DNA of 64,000 nt from Rhizobium anhuiense (GCF_003985145.1 NZ_ML133521.1:1116001-1180000), one strand, 5' to 3'. Numbered from the stretch's first letter, positions 1 through 10,328 are shown. The notes: generated from the sequence alone by a model not told the origin. Numbers and translations: made by a program.

Positions 1-581
1 TCCTGCGGCTGAAGATCAGCAAGGATCTTTTCCATCAGGCTGCCATCGACCTCGGACGCGATCCCGCGGAAGCGATGGCGCCGAAATTTCAGCTCCGCGA
101 TCAGCGGCTCGAGGCAATCGCCTGGGCCTTGAAAGCGGAGCTCGAAGCGGACGAGCCGTCCGACCATCTCCATGCCGATACGCTGGCAACAGCCTTGGCG
201 CTCCGTCTGGTCGAGGCCGGCAGCGGCAGTTCTCGCCCGGCGGATGCCGGTAGAGCGCTCTCGCCCCGGCAGAAGCGGATACTTACCGACTACATCGAGG
301 ACAATCTCGACGCGCTGCTTTCGCTTGCCGAACTTGCCGGTCTTGCCGGACTCAGCCTCTCGCACCTGAAGACGCAATTTCGAAATAGTTTCGGCATACC
401 GCCGCATCAATATGTGATGCAACGCCGGGTCTCGCGCGCCGAGGCATTGATTCGGACCTCCGGCCTGCCGCTGAGCCAGATCGCGCTGGCGGCAGGCTTT
501 GCGCATCAAAGCCATATGGCAAACAGCATGAAGCGGCTGCTCGGCATCAGCCCAGGCACCATCGCCCGCTTGGTCAATTGA
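1..581 (+). CDS. AraC-family transcriptional regulator, C-terminal part
   Basis: The frame is open from the window edge (first full codon at base 3), so the N-terminus lies upstream. The visible 190 or so residues end in a typical AraC/XylS DNA-binding domain. The first helix-turn-helix lies around LSLAELAGLAGLSLSHLKTQ and is followed by the conserved FGIPPHQYV turn. The second helix-turn-helix lies around LPLSQIALAAGFAHQSHM, and the protein stops shortly after. The effector domain is missing, so the inducer cannot be guessed. The gene lies about 100 bases upstream of, and in the same direction as, the NmrA-like oxidoreductase gene and could control it; that link is inference. Confidence 0.88.
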   Translation, partial: LRLKISKDLFHQAAIDLGRDPAEAMAPKFQLRDQRLEAIAWALKAELEADEPSDHLHADTLATALALRLVEAGSGSSRPADAGRALSPRQKRILTDYIEDNLDALLSLAELAGLAGLSLSHLKTQFRNSFGIPPHQYVMQRRVSRAEALIRTSGLPLSQIALAAGFAHQSHMANSMKRLLGISPGTIARLVN

Positions 582-682
582 CGAAAAATGGCCGATCCTG
601 CAACGGATCGGCCGAATGCGCAGGCCAGATCCACGACATCAAGGCATCCTCTTTCGATAGCGAACAAGCGAAGGAGAGAACC

Positions 683-1621
683 ATGTTTGTCATCTTCGGC
701 GCCACCGGCAAGGTCGGCAAGGCAACGATAACAAAGCTTTCGGCCGAGGGCGCTCCCGTCAGGGCGGTGCTCCGTGATCCCGGCAAGGCTGCACCACTTG
801 CAGCACTCGGATGCGAGATCGCCATTGCCGAGATTGGCGATGCCGATGCCATGGCCGGCGCGATGAGGAATGCGACAGCCGTCCAGCTCATCTGCCCAAT
901 CAATCCGCATGCTGCCGATGTCAGACGCCAGATGCTGCGATCAATCGAGCGGATGGCGGACGCGATCGACGCCGCCCGGCCGCCGCGCGTCCTGGCGATC
1001 TCGGATTACGGCGCACATCTGACGATCGATACCGGCATTACCAGCCTGTTCCATGCGATGGAGGAACGGTTCCGGCAATGCGCTACCGAGATGGTCTTTC
1101 TGCGCTCGGCCGAACATATGGAAAACTGGGCACGCTACCTGAAGATCGCTGGCGAGACCGGCATAATGCCGAGCATGCACCAGCCGCTATCGCGGCCTTT
1201 CCCGACGGTCTCCGCCGCCGATATTGGCGGTATGGCAGCCGACCTTCTGCTGGCCGGCGAGGAACACGGACATTCGCCGCGGATCGTCCATGGCGAGGGG
1301 CCGCGCGAATACACGGCGCTCGAGATCGCTGCGGCCTTGGGGCGGTTAATGACCCGGAGCGTCGTCGCACGCGAACTGCCGCGTGCCGATTGGCCGGCAA
1401 CGCTGACGCGCGCAGGACTTTCGTACAATTACGCCGATCTGATCGTCAGGCTCGCCGATGTGCACAATAAAGGCCTGATCGGAGTGGAAGCCGGCGACGG
1501 CGAAATCCGCCGCGGCCGCACGGACCTTTCCGCTGCTCTTGAACTGTTTCTTCCCCATGCTCCGCGGGCTGAGGTAGTCGATCATGTCAGGCGTGGAGAG
1601 GAGCCCAACCAGGGATGGTAG
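683..1621 (+). CDS. NmrA-like NAD(P)-binding oxidoreductase/epimerase family protein
   Basis: This is a 312-residue atypical short-chain dehydrogenase. The N-terminus MFVIFGATGKVGKATI carries the GxxGxxG Rossmann nucleotide-binding motif of the NmrA/HSCARG group. The fold continues with alternating strands and helices, and the classical YxxxK active site is not obvious, as is usual for NmrA-like proteins that sense or bind NAD(P). The ATG at 683 was chosen because it follows an AAGGAGAG ribosome-binding site by a normal distance. The frame stays open upstream, but that part has no domain content. Relatives include quinone reductase-like and redox-sensing proteins; substrate unknown. Confidence 0.8.
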   Translation: MFVIFGATGKVGKATITKLSAEGAPVRAVLRDPGKAAPLAALGCEIAIAEIGDADAMAGAMRNATAVQLICPINPHAADVRRQMLRSIERMADAIDAARPPRVLAISDYGAHLTIDTGITSLFHAMEERFRQCATEMVFLRSAEHMENWARYLKIAGETGIMPSMHQPLSRPFPTVSAADIGGMAADLLLAGEEHGHSPRIVHGEGPREYTALEIAAALGRLMTRSVVARELPRADWPATLTRAGLSYNYADLIVRLADVHNKGLIGVEAGDGEIRRGRTDLSAALELFLPHAPRAEVVDHVRRGEEPNQGW

Positions 1622-1637
1622 GTTCCGATGATCTCTA

Positions 1638-2546
1638 TCAGCCGACCAGCCATTTCTTGGCGACACGGCATGCCATCGTATAGGCCGGATCGAAGACGTT
1701 GCCGACGTCATAGCGCACCACCTGGCCGAGCAGATGGCTGGCCGCCGTCCTGTCCAGGCCATAGTCCGATGCCAGCCAGGTCAGCATTTCGCTGGTCGCA
1801 TGCTGGAGCGCCTGATCGAGGGGCCGGGCATTGCCGATGGTGAAGATATCGTCGGCGGTTTCCCCGCGCGGCCAGACCAGGCCGGCCTTCTTCTCCACCG
1901 TCAGCCGCACCGTGACGTCGAAGGTGGTCTCGACACCGGTGCCGACGATCTCGCCATCCCCTTGCACCGCATGGCAGTCACCGAGAAAGAACAAGGCGCC
2001 GGGCGCCGCGACCGGGAAGCGGACCGTGGTGCCCGGGCCGAACAGCCGATAATCCATGTTGCCGCCATATTCGCCGCTGGTCGCGGTCGATATCGCCTGG
2101 CCGAGGCTGGGCGCCACGCCGAAACAGCCGATCATGGGGGCGAGAGGCAGAACGAAATTTTCGAGGCCGGAGACGGGCTCGGAAAGCCGGACGGTCAATG
2201 CCTCGCGGTCGATCGCCCAGATGGCGACATCGCGCGGCGGCAGGTCACGAACCGCTTCGGGATCGACGACATTGGCGGCAACGACGCTGCGTGTAAAACC
2301 CGTATCCCTGGTCGGGGTCATGCTGATGATCTCGACTCGCAACGCATCTCCGGGCTCAGCCCCTTCCACGAAGATCGGGCCGTTCATCGGATTGCCGCCA
2401 GGCGCCTGCTTGATACCGTCCTTGTCATGCCCGGCAGCGTCGAGCGTCTCGGTGACGACCGTATCGCCGTCGGCAATATGCAGGGCCGGCTGAAGAGAGC
2501 CGATGACATTGTGAAAGCTTGTCGGAATGAAGCGGTGCGTGGTCAT
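1638..2546 (-). CDS. Acetamidase/formamidase family protein
   Basis: The 302-residue protein matches the FmdA_AmdA family throughout. It opens with a beta-rich N-terminus containing LHIADGDTVVTETLDAAGHD, then an NPMNGPIFVEGAEPGDAL segment, an acidic and histidine-bearing core (FFLGDCHAVQGDGE) and a helical tail. Members are soluble metal-dependent enzymes that hydrolyse formamide or short amides to ammonia and the acid. The DCHAVQGDGE stretch is a family hallmark near the active site. The gene stands alone, convergent with the NmrA-like gene (16 bases apart). A role in nitrogen scavenging is likely, but the exact amide is not shown. Confidence 0.85.
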   Translation of the reverse strand: MTTHRFIPTSFHNVIGSLQPALHIADGDTVVTETLDAAGHDKDGIKQAPGGNPMNGPIFVEGAEPGDALRVEIISMTPTRDTGFTRSVVAANVVDPEAVRDLPPRDVAIWAIDREALTVRLSEPVSGLENFVLPLAPMIGCFGVAPSLGQAISTATSGEYGGNMDYRLFGPGTTVRFPVAAPGALFFLGDCHAVQGDGEIVGTGVETTFDVTVRLTVEKKAGLVWPRGETADDIFTIGNARPLDQALQHATSEMLTWLASDYGLDRTAASHLLGQVVRYDVGNVFDPAYTMACRVAKKWLVG

Positions 2547-2665
2547 GAGAATACAGCTCTCGCTCGTTTCGAATATCAGGAGCCTGCGGCTGGACTGCCC
2601 GGCGGAGAGAGTTCGAGACTAGATCAGAGATTGCCTGCAATGCCAATATTCGCACACCAGGAGAT

Positions 2666-2697
2666 GATCACGCCTCAACCGATGTCGAGGCGTGATC
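2666..2697 (-). terminator. Perfect 11-bp stem hairpin after the outer-membrane protein gene
   Basis: GATCACGCCTC at 2666-2676 pairs exactly with GAGGCGTGATC at 2687-2697 across a 10-base loop. It begins 11 bases past the stop codon of the omp gene on the minus strand. No U-run follows, so it may be an mRNA-stabilising 3' hairpin or a weak terminator. Confidence 0.55.
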
Positions 2698-2707
2698 GGA
2701 TCGACGT

Positions 2708-3325
2708 TCAGAATTTGAAGCTGGTGCCGACCGTGACCTTTTGCTGATTGACCTCGAAATCGCCAAGCGCCGAGCCGAAATCCTTGCGTCCGAAGTCGTC
2801 ATAACGATATTCGGCGCGCATCACTATATTGTCGGTCAGGGCATGTTCCACGCCGCCGCCGGCTGTCCAGCCGATCAGAATGTCGTCCTTCTTGCCAACG
2901 CCGGGCACGTCGACTTCTCCACCGGCCGCGGCCAAACCTCCGGTTCCGTAGATCAGTGTACGGTCCAAGGCATATCCCACGCGCCCGCGCGCCGAGCCGT
3001 CCCATTTGAGGGAAACGTCGCTCCCGTCCTTCCAGTTGTAGTTGAAGTCATTCTCGATACCGAAGACGAAGGGACCGTGCTGGAAATTATATCCACCATA
3101 GATACCCGTCGAACCTCCATCCAGATCCTGCTCGGAACCGTTGAGATAGCTCGCATGTGTCGAGGTGTATCCGCCTTGAAGCCCGAGATAAAATCCCGAC
3201 CAGTCGAAGGCCGACTGGGTCTGTGCCTGCTGGATGTAAGCGGGATCTTGAACCACGGCATCGGCGGCAAAAGCCGGCACGGCCGAGAAAGCCACGGCGG
3301 CCAGCGTGATTATCTTTGTGTACAT
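2708..3325 (-). CDS. Outer-membrane beta-barrel protein (Omp25/RopB-like)
   Basis: This 205-residue protein has a clear Sec signal peptide, about residues 1-20, ending PAFA before ADAVVQ. The mature part begins with the FDWSGFYLGLQGGY signature of alpha-proteobacterial Omp25/Omp31/RopB-type porin-opacity proteins. It then alternates glycine and aromatic strands and ends in KVTVGTSFKF, the terminal phenylalanine typical of barrels inserted by BamA. It probably forms an 8-stranded barrel contributing to envelope integrity. It is monocistronic, with a hairpin downstream and an AT-rich stretch upstream (about 3490-3540) that may hold its promoter. Confidence 0.87.
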   Translation of the reverse strand: MYTKIITLAAVAFSAVPAFAADAVVQDPAYIQQAQTQSAFDWSGFYLGLQGGYTSTHASYLNGSEQDLDGGSTGIYGGYNFQHGPFVFGIENDFNYNWKDGSDVSLKWDGSARGRVGYALDRTLIYGTGGLAAAGGEVDVPGVGKKDDILIGWTAGGGVEHALTDNIVMRAEYRYDDFGRKDFGSALGDFEVNQQKVTVGTSFKF

Positions 3326-3728
3326 TAAAGTGCCTCGTCATTTCGATGATTGGAAAGGGCGTCAGCAAACCGGCAAGTCGGCTGGGAGCGATGCATTATG
3401 CTGCGGTTCGGTGTTGCGGTTTGCGCTTTATTGTTGCGATATGTTGTGACGGGGAGCGTCTTGGAACGCGGGGCGGCCGCGCGCGATTTAATACAAGCTA
3501 TTGTAATTTAAAATATATTTTAGTTCCATAACATGCATTATGCAACTTTTTCATGTAGCGGGGTGGGTTCCAGGATGAAGTGCGACCCATCGGATGTCGC
3601 TTCACCCGCGCCCTCGCCGCTTGTCAAAATCTGCTCCGCGCAGGAACTCCCTCGTCGCCCATTTGTTTTACAGTCTGCACCATCAGGACGTTTGCCCAAG
3701 GTGCAATCGGCGACAGTGGAGCTGATCC
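3326..3728. other. Intergenic region between omp and the methyltransferase gene
   Basis: About 400 bases with divergent genes on either side. The stretch 3485-3550 is clearly AT-rich against a GC-rich background and is the likely place for promoters. I found no convincing small gene or strong hairpin. The open frame at 3533-3871 has no domain content and overlaps the start of the methyltransferase. Confidence 0.4.
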
Positions 3729-4961
3729 GTGGACATGACGCGCATCCGAGAACGCATGGTGGAGCACCACGTAACCGGTCGTGGTATTCGCGATCAAAAC
3801 GTCACCAGGGCAATGCTCATGGTGCCGCGCGAAAAATTCGTCGCTCCGGGCTCCGAGGAGTTCGCCTATGAGGATGCGCCGCTGTCGATTGGCGAAGGCC
3901 AGACAATTTCGCAGCCGTTCATCGTGGCTCTGATGCTCGAAAAGGCCGATCTGGATGCCGGCGACAAAGTGCTCGAGGTCGGAACGGGCTCCGGCTATGC
4001 TTCAGCCCTGATGAGCCGGATAGCAGGCCACGTCTATTCCATCGAGCGCCATGAAAGACTGGCGCTTCAGGCCAAGGAACGCTTCGAGAAGCTGGGATAC
4101 CGCAACATTGACGTTCGCGTCGGCGACGGCAGCAAAGGCTGGGCGGAAGCCGCTCCATTCGATGCCATTATCGTTTCTGCGAGCGCACCCGAGGTGCCAA
4201 GCGCATTGAAAGAGCAGTTGGTCCTCGGAGGACGGCTCATCGTCCCGGTCGGCCGCGGTGAAGCGCAACGCCTGAAACGCCTCACGCGTACCGGAGCCGC
4301 CGCATTCGAGGAAGACGATCTCGGCGGGGTGCTCTTCGTTCCCCTGATTGGCGAAGACGCCTGGACTGCTACACACCCAATGTACACGGCGACGGCCCCG
4401 TCATCGCCGGAAACTTTTGCGTCCGAGCCAAACTCTCCGCAAGACGCAAAGGCAGGAGGCATGGGAAAGATCCTCCCATTGCCCGCATTACCGGAAGGTG
4501 TTCTCGATCATAGCGAATTTCAGCGACGGTTCTGGGCTATTCAACGTATTTCCTGGATCGTGTTCACGCTTCTTCTGGTTACCTGCTTGCTGGGTTTGCT
4601 GGGACGAGGTGGTCCGCTTTCACGGCAAACACTTCTGTTGCCGGACGGCTCCGTGGACTTTCCGGTCATCTCCCGATGGAATGCTCCGGAGTATATGACC
4701 GTGAACTTCACGCCGTCATCCGACGACAGGATCTTCACGATCGATGCGGCCTTTCTTCAAACCTTTTCGATTGAGGGCGTCGATCCGCCTCAAAAGGCGA
4801 CCTTCGCGCGCGCGGGCCGAATAGGCTACGTGTTCCCCGCTGACCCGGCAGGACCGACGCAAATCGTGTTCCGTCTGCAAACGCAACTCCCCGGCCCTCT
4901 TCGCGCCACCATTGGCATGGGCGGGGAGATCCGCAGCCAATCCACTTTCATCTTTCCATGA
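3729..4961 (+). CDS. Protein-L-isoaspartate O-methyltransferase fused to a C-terminal membrane module
   Basis: The first 220 or so of 410 residues are a complete PCMT: the GQTISQP signature at 57-63 and the SAM-binding motif VLEVGTGSGY at 81-90, followed by the acidic ribose-binding residue in SIERHE. It would methylate isoaspartyl residues in damaged proteins. A linker rich in Pro, Ser and Asp (about 215-244) leads to a second module of 166 residues starting at Met245. That module has one membrane span at about 274-292 (ISWIVFTLLLVTCLLGLLG) and a beta-rich tail. Ordinary PCMT ends near residue 215, so this is a fusion. GTG 3729 follows GGAG at 3718-3721 by 7 bases; ATG 3735 is the alternative. 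DUF421 follows after 10 bases. Confidence 0.85.
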   Translation: MDMTRIRERMVEHHVTGRGIRDQNVTRAMLMVPREKFVAPGSEEFAYEDAPLSIGEGQTISQPFIVALMLEKADLDAGDKVLEVGTGSGYASALMSRIAGHVYSIERHERLALQAKERFEKLGYRNIDVRVGDGSKGWAEAAPFDAIIVSASAPEVPSALKEQLVLGGRLIVPVGRGEAQRLKRLTRTGAAAFEEDDLGGVLFVPLIGEDAWTATHPMYTATAPSSPETFASEPNSPQDAKAGGMGKILPLPALPEGVLDHSEFQRRFWAIQRISWIVFTLLLVTCLLGLLGRGGPLSRQTLLLPDGSVDFPVISRWNAPEYMTVNFTPSSDDRIFTIDAAFLQTFSIEGVDPPQKATFARAGRIGYVFPADPAGPTQIVFRLQTQLPGPLRATIGMGGEIRSQSTFIFP

Positions 4962-4971
4962 GGACGGCACG

Positions 4972-5424
4972 GTGGATGCGGTATTACGCGGACTGGCAAT
5001 CTATTTCACCCTGCTCGTGATCATCCGCCTGTCGGGAAGACGGACATTGGCGCAGATGACGCCGTTCGATCTGGTCATCGTGCTGGTGATCTCGGAAACC
5101 ACGCAGCAGGCGATGCTCGGCGATGACTTCTCGATCACCAACGCCGTCATCTTGATCTTGACGCTGTTTACGACCGACATCGGCCTGTCCTACGTCAAGA
5201 GGTGGTGGCCTCGCGCAGCTCATATCATCGATGGCGTTCCGACCGTTCTGGTGACGGATGGCGTCTACGACGAACGCGCGCTCAAAGGAGCCCGGCTGCA
5301 GAAGGAAGATGTCATGCAGGCAGCGCGAAGCCAGGAAGGTATCGAGAGCGTGACGGAGATAAAATTTGCCATCCTCGAAGTGAGCGGCAACATCAGCATC
5401 ATCAAGAAGCAGAAATCCGGCTGA
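4972..5424 (+). CDS. DUF421 (YetF-like) membrane protein
   Basis: This 150-residue protein has the DUF421 layout. The first hydrophobic segment is LAIYFTLLVIIRLSG and carries the conserved RLSGRRTLAQMTPFDLV motif. Two more spans follow, then a small soluble C-terminal domain (VLVTDGVYDERAL onward, ending in the VSGNISIIKK strand). Start: the GTG at 4972 lies about 8 bases after an AGGAC ribosome-binding site and immediately precedes the first membrane span. The gene is 10 bases downstream of the methyltransferase fusion and almost certainly co-transcribed. DUF421 proteins have no settled biochemical role; YetF-like members are linked to envelope and sporulation phenotypes. Confidence 0.85.
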   Translation: MDAVLRGLAIYFTLLVIIRLSGRRTLAQMTPFDLVIVLVISETTQQAMLGDDFSITNAVILILTLFTTDIGLSYVKRWWPRAAHIIDGVPTVLVTDGVYDERALKGARLQKEDVMQAARSQEGIESVTEIKFAILEVSGNISIIKKQKSG

Positions 5425-5459
5425 CTCATTTCGAGCGTTTAGCCGCTTGGGGATGCGCT

Positions 5460-6224
5460 TCAGAAGGACAGGTCAAGCACCCTGCCCTCGAACAGGCGGT
5501 CCCGGGAGCCTTCGAGATGCGCCTTCATCAGCCTCTGCGCATCGTCAGGCCGGCCATCGGCGATCGCCTTGTAGATGGCGTTGTGCTCTTCATAGACCTG
5601 TTCCAGCCCCTGGCGGGGACCGAGCAGGGAGAGGCCGTGGAGATGCATGCCGACGGCGATATGGGCCTTCAGCGCATCGATCGAGGCCGTGTAATAGTGA
5701 TTGTTGGCGGCTTCGGTGACGGCACGATGGAACATGAAATCGGCGTCGGTGCGGTGAAGCTGATGGCTGGTCGCTTCACGCAGATCCGCAAGCGCGCTGG
5801 CGATCTTCTGGATCGCCTGTTCATTGCGCCGCTTGGCAGCGAAATAGGCCGCCGCCGGCTCGATCGTCAGGCGGAATTCGTAACAGCGCTGAATATCGGC
5901 GATCGTCTTGACTGGCGAATAGGCAAGCTGCGTCGTCGGCGATCCATGCGCGCTGACGAAAGTGCCGGCGCCCTGCCGGGCATAGACCATGCCCTGATCG
6001 CGCAGGCGTGCCAGCGCATCGCGGACGATCGGCCGCGACACACCCAGCATCGAGGCAAGCTCATGCTCGCCGGGAAGGCGTGAATCCGGCGGATAGTTTC
6101 CGCCGCGGATACGCTCGAGCAACTGGTCGAAGACGCGATCGACCAACTTGACGGCCTTGCCGCGTTCCGGCTTGCCCGGCGGGCCGGCTTCCGCGTTCAA
6201 AGATTCGCCATTCACTTCAGCCAC
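5460..6224 (-). CDS. GntR/FadR-type regulator of the acid-sugar island
   Basis: In this 254-residue protein, residues about 25-95 form the winged helix (SRLPGEHELASMLGVSRPIV, then a GTFVS wing). The rest is an FCD ligand domain with spaced histidines (ADFMFHRAVTEAANN) that bind metal and a carboxylate effector in this family. It is the last gene of the left arm of the island, 85 bases past the DUF1537 kinase, with a palindromic repeat between them. FadR-subfamily regulators usually repress sugar-acid or hydroxy-acid catabolism until the substrate binds. The divergent promoter region at 13053-13373 is the natural target; this is inference from context. Confidence 0.88.
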   Translation of the reverse strand: MAEVNGESLNAEAGPPGKPERGKAVKLVDRVFDQLLERIRGGNYPPDSRLPGEHELASMLGVSRPIVRDALARLRDQGMVYARQGAGTFVSAHGSPTTQLAYSPVKTIADIQRCYEFRLTIEPAAAYFAAKRRNEQAIQKIASALADLREATSHQLHRTDADFMFHRAVTEAANNHYYTASIDALKAHIAVGMHLHGLSLLGPRQGLEQVYEEHNAIYKAIADGRPDDAQRLMKAHLEGSRDRLFEGRVLDLSF

Positions 6225-6250
6225 GTCATTCTCCCCGGCGGTATCTTACT

Positions 6251-6300
6251 AGAGCATGATGCCGAAAAGCGTGAGCCGTTTTCTGACGACATCATGCTCT
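6251..6300. repeat. Rhizobial palindromic intergenic repeat
   Basis: AGAGCATGATG at 6251-6261 is an exact inverted match of CATCATGCTCT at 6290-6300. The inner part (CCGAAAAGCG...CCGTTTTCTG) is also near-complementary, giving an almost full 50-base hairpin. A diverged copy, about 80% identical by eye, lies at 47391-47440. The form resembles the short palindromic RIME-like elements of rhizobial genomes. Confidence 0.75.
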
Positions 6301-6309
6301 CATCCTGTT

Positions 6310-7374
6310 CTATGCCGCCCGATTCCAACGAACCAGTCTTAGCAAACTATCGGGCTTGCCGAAGCCCCCGGACTTCACGGCGCACCGAAAATGCCGACCA
6401 TCGGCGGCCGTGACATCGAACCATGGCACGCCGGCTTCGATCTCGCCCTTCGGGGCGAGCACCCTGACCCCGAGCGCATGGAAAACGGCAAGCGCCGTGT
6501 CGCCACCCCCGAGCATCAGCATGTCAGGCCCGGTATCGTCGATAACCGTTTTGACGCCTGCCGCAAAACGGTGGGCGACCAGTGTTGCATCGGCTGCCAT
6601 ATCGCCGGAGCAGCGCAGCAGCGCCGGCAGCGCCATGCCCTCCCCGCCTTCGATCTCCCCCATCGGCGCGTCCACCACCATGCGCAGGACGCCCGAAGCT
6701 TCGAGCCGGTCCATCTGGGCTATGGTAATCGGGTCGCGCGAGCCGAAGGCAAATAGCGTACCTGGGGTCGCTGCAAATTCCGGCATTGGCTGTCGCTCCT
6801 CTTCGCCAAGCCGGCGGGCAAGTGCGGCGCCGAGACCCCGGGCGCCCACCGCAAGTGTCAGCCGCCAGTCATGATCGGCAACGATCTGGTCGAGATCCAT
6901 GTCGTCCTCCGCATCGGCAACGGCAACATTGCCCGCGCGGCCGTTGAACAGATCGGCGATCGGCAGCGGCCCGTCGACGCCGCGGCCGACGACGCAGCCC
7001 CGGTAGGTCACGCGCTCCTGATCGGGAATGGCGGGCGCCACGAGAATGGTCTCCAGGCCGAGCACCTCCGCCAGCGCCAGGCTTTCCGCCGCGACATTAC
7101 CCTTCAACCGGGAGTCGATCTTCTTCATGACGATATCAGGCTTTGCGCCGCGAAGCGCCCCAGTCGCGTGGCGCACCCTCTCGGCAGCTTCGCGCTCGCC
7201 AATGGCGCGCGATGCAGTATTGACGACGACGACATCACAACCGGTGGCGACCGCATCCTGAGCAGCCTCGACATCGACGGCGACCGAAACCGAGAGGCCG
7301 GCTTCGACGAAGGGCGTGCCGGTATCGAGCGCACCCGTCAGATCATCGGCGATGATAACGGCCTTCAGCGTCAT
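6310..7374 (-). CDS. Four-carbon acid sugar kinase (DUF1537 / DtnK-OtnK family)
   Basis: The 354-residue protein begins [19 protein letters not shown], the diagnostic N-terminal motif of the family. It ends with the nucleotide-binding region (MLMLGGGDTA, then VKSGGFGKPD). Characterised members phosphorylate the terminal hydroxyl of D-threonate, L-threonate or D-erythronate, feeding a PdxA- or aldolase-type partner. It is shorter than the roughly 420 residues common in the family. Start: ATG 7374 overlaps the TGA of the upstream ATPase gene as ATGA; the frame extends further upstream only as a shadow. Its PdxA partner lies on the other arm of the divergent island. Confidence 0.88.
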   Translation of the reverse strand: MTLKAVIIADDLTGALDTGTPFVEAGLSVSVAVDVEAAQDAVATGCDVVVVNTASRAIGEREAAERVRHATGALRGAKPDIVMKKIDSRLKGNVAAESLALAEVLGLETILVAPAIPDQERVTYRGCVVGRGVDGPLPIADLFNGRAGNVAVADAEDDMDLDQIVADHDWRLTLAVGARGLGAALARRLGEEERQPMPEFAATPGTLFAFGSRDPITIAQMDRLEASGVLRMVVDAPMGEIEGGEGMALPALLRCSGDMAADATLVAHRFAAGVKTVIDDTGPDMLMLGGGDTALAVFHALGVRVLAPKGEIEAGVPWFDVTAADGRHFRCAVKSGGFGKPDSLLRLVRWNRAA

Positions 7375-8362
7375 GCGGTCTGTCCGGTGTTGACGGCGTG
7401 GCAGGCGACGAGATGGCCGGGTTTCGCCTCCTTCCACGCGGGAATGATTTTGCTGCAGACATCCATGGCGATCGGGCAGCGCGTGTGGAAACGGCAGCCC
7501 GACGGCGGGTTCAGCGGGCTCGGCACGTCGCCCTGCAGGATCTGGCGCTGACGCGTGCGCTCATGCTCCGGATCGGTATCCGGAACGGCCGACAGCAGCG
7601 CTTTGGTATAGGGGTGCAGCGGGTTGTCGAAGAGTTCCTCGCGGGTGGCAAGTTCGGCCAGCCGCCCAAGATACATGACGCCGACGCGGGTGCTGATGTG
7701 GCGCACCACGGCGAGGTCATGGGCGATGAAGAGATAGGTCAGCCCATATTTCTCCTGCAGATCCAGCAGCAGATTGATGATCTGTGCCTGGATCGACACG
7801 TCGAGCGCCGAGATCGCCTCGTCGCAGACGATGAATTTCGGCTGGCAGGCGAGCGCGCGGGCGATGACGACGCGCTGGCGCTGGCCGCCGGAAAGCTCGT
7901 GCGGGTAACGTTGGGCAAATCGCTTGGGCAGGCCGACATCGGTGAGCAGCGTCGCCACCCTCTCCTTCAGCTCCGCCTTGGTGCAGAGCTTGTGGAAGAG
8001 GATCGGCTCGCCGATCGCTTCGCCCACCGTCATCCGCGGATTGAGCGTCGAATACGGATCCTGGAAGACGATCTGCAGGTCGCGGCGGAAGGGCCGCATC
8101 TGCTTTTCGTCGAGCGTCGCGAGATCCTGACCCTTGTAGACGACCTTGCCGCTGGTCGCCTTGTAGAGGTTGAGGATGGTGAAACCGGTCGTGGACTTGC
8201 CGCAGCCGGATTCACCGACAAGGCTCAGCGTCTCGCCTTCCATGATGTCGAGGTTGACATTGTCGAGCGCATAAACGGTCGCCGAACGCTCCCCGAAGGC
8301 GCCGAGCTTGACGTGGAAATGCTTGACCAGGTTTTCGACCTTGAGCAGCGGTTCGGCACCCA

Positions 8363-8366
<4 letters not shown>
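7371..8366 (-). CDS. Peptide/oligosaccharide-type ABC importer ATPase (OppF/DppF class)
   Basis: 331 residues. The Walker A motif GESGCGKST, the signature [16 protein letters not shown] and the Walker B/H-loop region ([24 protein letters not shown]) are all intact. The C-terminal extension with [17 protein letters not shown] is the OppF/OppD hallmark. It would pair with the OppD-like ATPase on the inner face of the membrane to drive uptake. The start ATG at 8366 overlaps the upstream stop (ATGA), and the downstream kinase start overlaps its own stop, so translation is coupled along the operon. The kinase and lyase context suggests a carboxylated sugar rather than a peptide. Confidence 0.92.
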
Positions 8367-9366
<1,000 letters not shown>

Positions 9367-9370
<4 letters not shown>

Positions 9371-10326
9371 TTGCTGCCCCGCGGATTGAGCGCGTCGTTG
9401 AGGCCGTCGCCGAGGAAGCTGAAGGCAACCGAGGCAAGGCCAAGCACGGCCGCCGGAGCGGCGAGAAGATGCGGATAATGCTGCCAGACGCGAAGCCCGT
9501 CCGAGATCATGTTGCCCCAGCTGGGCGTCGGCGGATTGACACCCACGCCGAGGAAGCTGAAGGCGCTTTCCAGCACCATCGCCGTGCCGAGACCGGCGCT
9601 GACCGAGACGATCAACGGCCCCAGCGCATTCGGAATGACATAACGCTTGATGATGATCCAGTTCGACAGGCCGAGCGCCTGGGCCGCGGTGATATAGGGC
9701 CGGCTGCGGATCGACAGCACCTGGGCGCGGACGAGACGGGCATAGGGCGGCCAGGAGATCAACGCCATCGACCCGAAGACGAGGATGAAATCCACCCATA
9801 TCGTCTGGCGGTAGAAGGGATTGAGGGTCTCGAGGTAGCGCGCCTCCATCCATTTGCTGATCGGCGATTTCAGCGAGGCGTTGATGACGACGACGAGCAG
9901 CAGGTTGGGAACCGACATCGTCACATCGGTCAGCCACATGATGGCGCGATCGAAGGGATTGCCGAAGAAACCGGCCACCGCGCCGAGCGTGAGGCCGATC
10001 ACCACCGCGAAAAAGGTGACGATGACGGCGACGAGGAAAGCGGTGCGCGTGCCGAAGACCACACGGCTGAAGACGTCGCGGCCGAGATCGTCGGTGCCGA
10101 AGAGGTGGCTCATCGACGGCAGTGCGTTGCGGGCGTTGAGGTCCTGGCTCAGATAGTCGTAGGGCGTGAGATAGGGCCCAAAGATCGCCGTGAAGGCGAG
10201 GATCAGGACGACGACGAGGCCGAAGATGGCAAGCTTGTTGCGCTTCAGCCGGTACCAAGCGTCGCGCCAGAGGCTGACCGGCGGCTCCTCGATGGTTTCA
10301 GCGGTGGAAAGAGGGACGGCGGACAT
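9367..10326 (-). CDS. ABC importer inner-membrane permease (OppC/DppC class)
   Basis: 319 residues. A short cytoplasmic N-terminus precedes the first span (KLAIFGLVVVLILAFTAIFG) and the periplasmic segment containing FGTDDLGRDVFSR, diagnostic for OppC-type permeases. About five further spans follow, with the EAA-type ATPase-docking loop near AAQALGLSNWIIIKRYVIPNA (position about 215). It forms the channel with the OppB-like permease. It starts 2 bases after the OppB stop and overlaps OppD by 4 bases, so subunit synthesis is tightly coupled. Confidence 0.92.
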
Positions 10327-10328
10327 GG

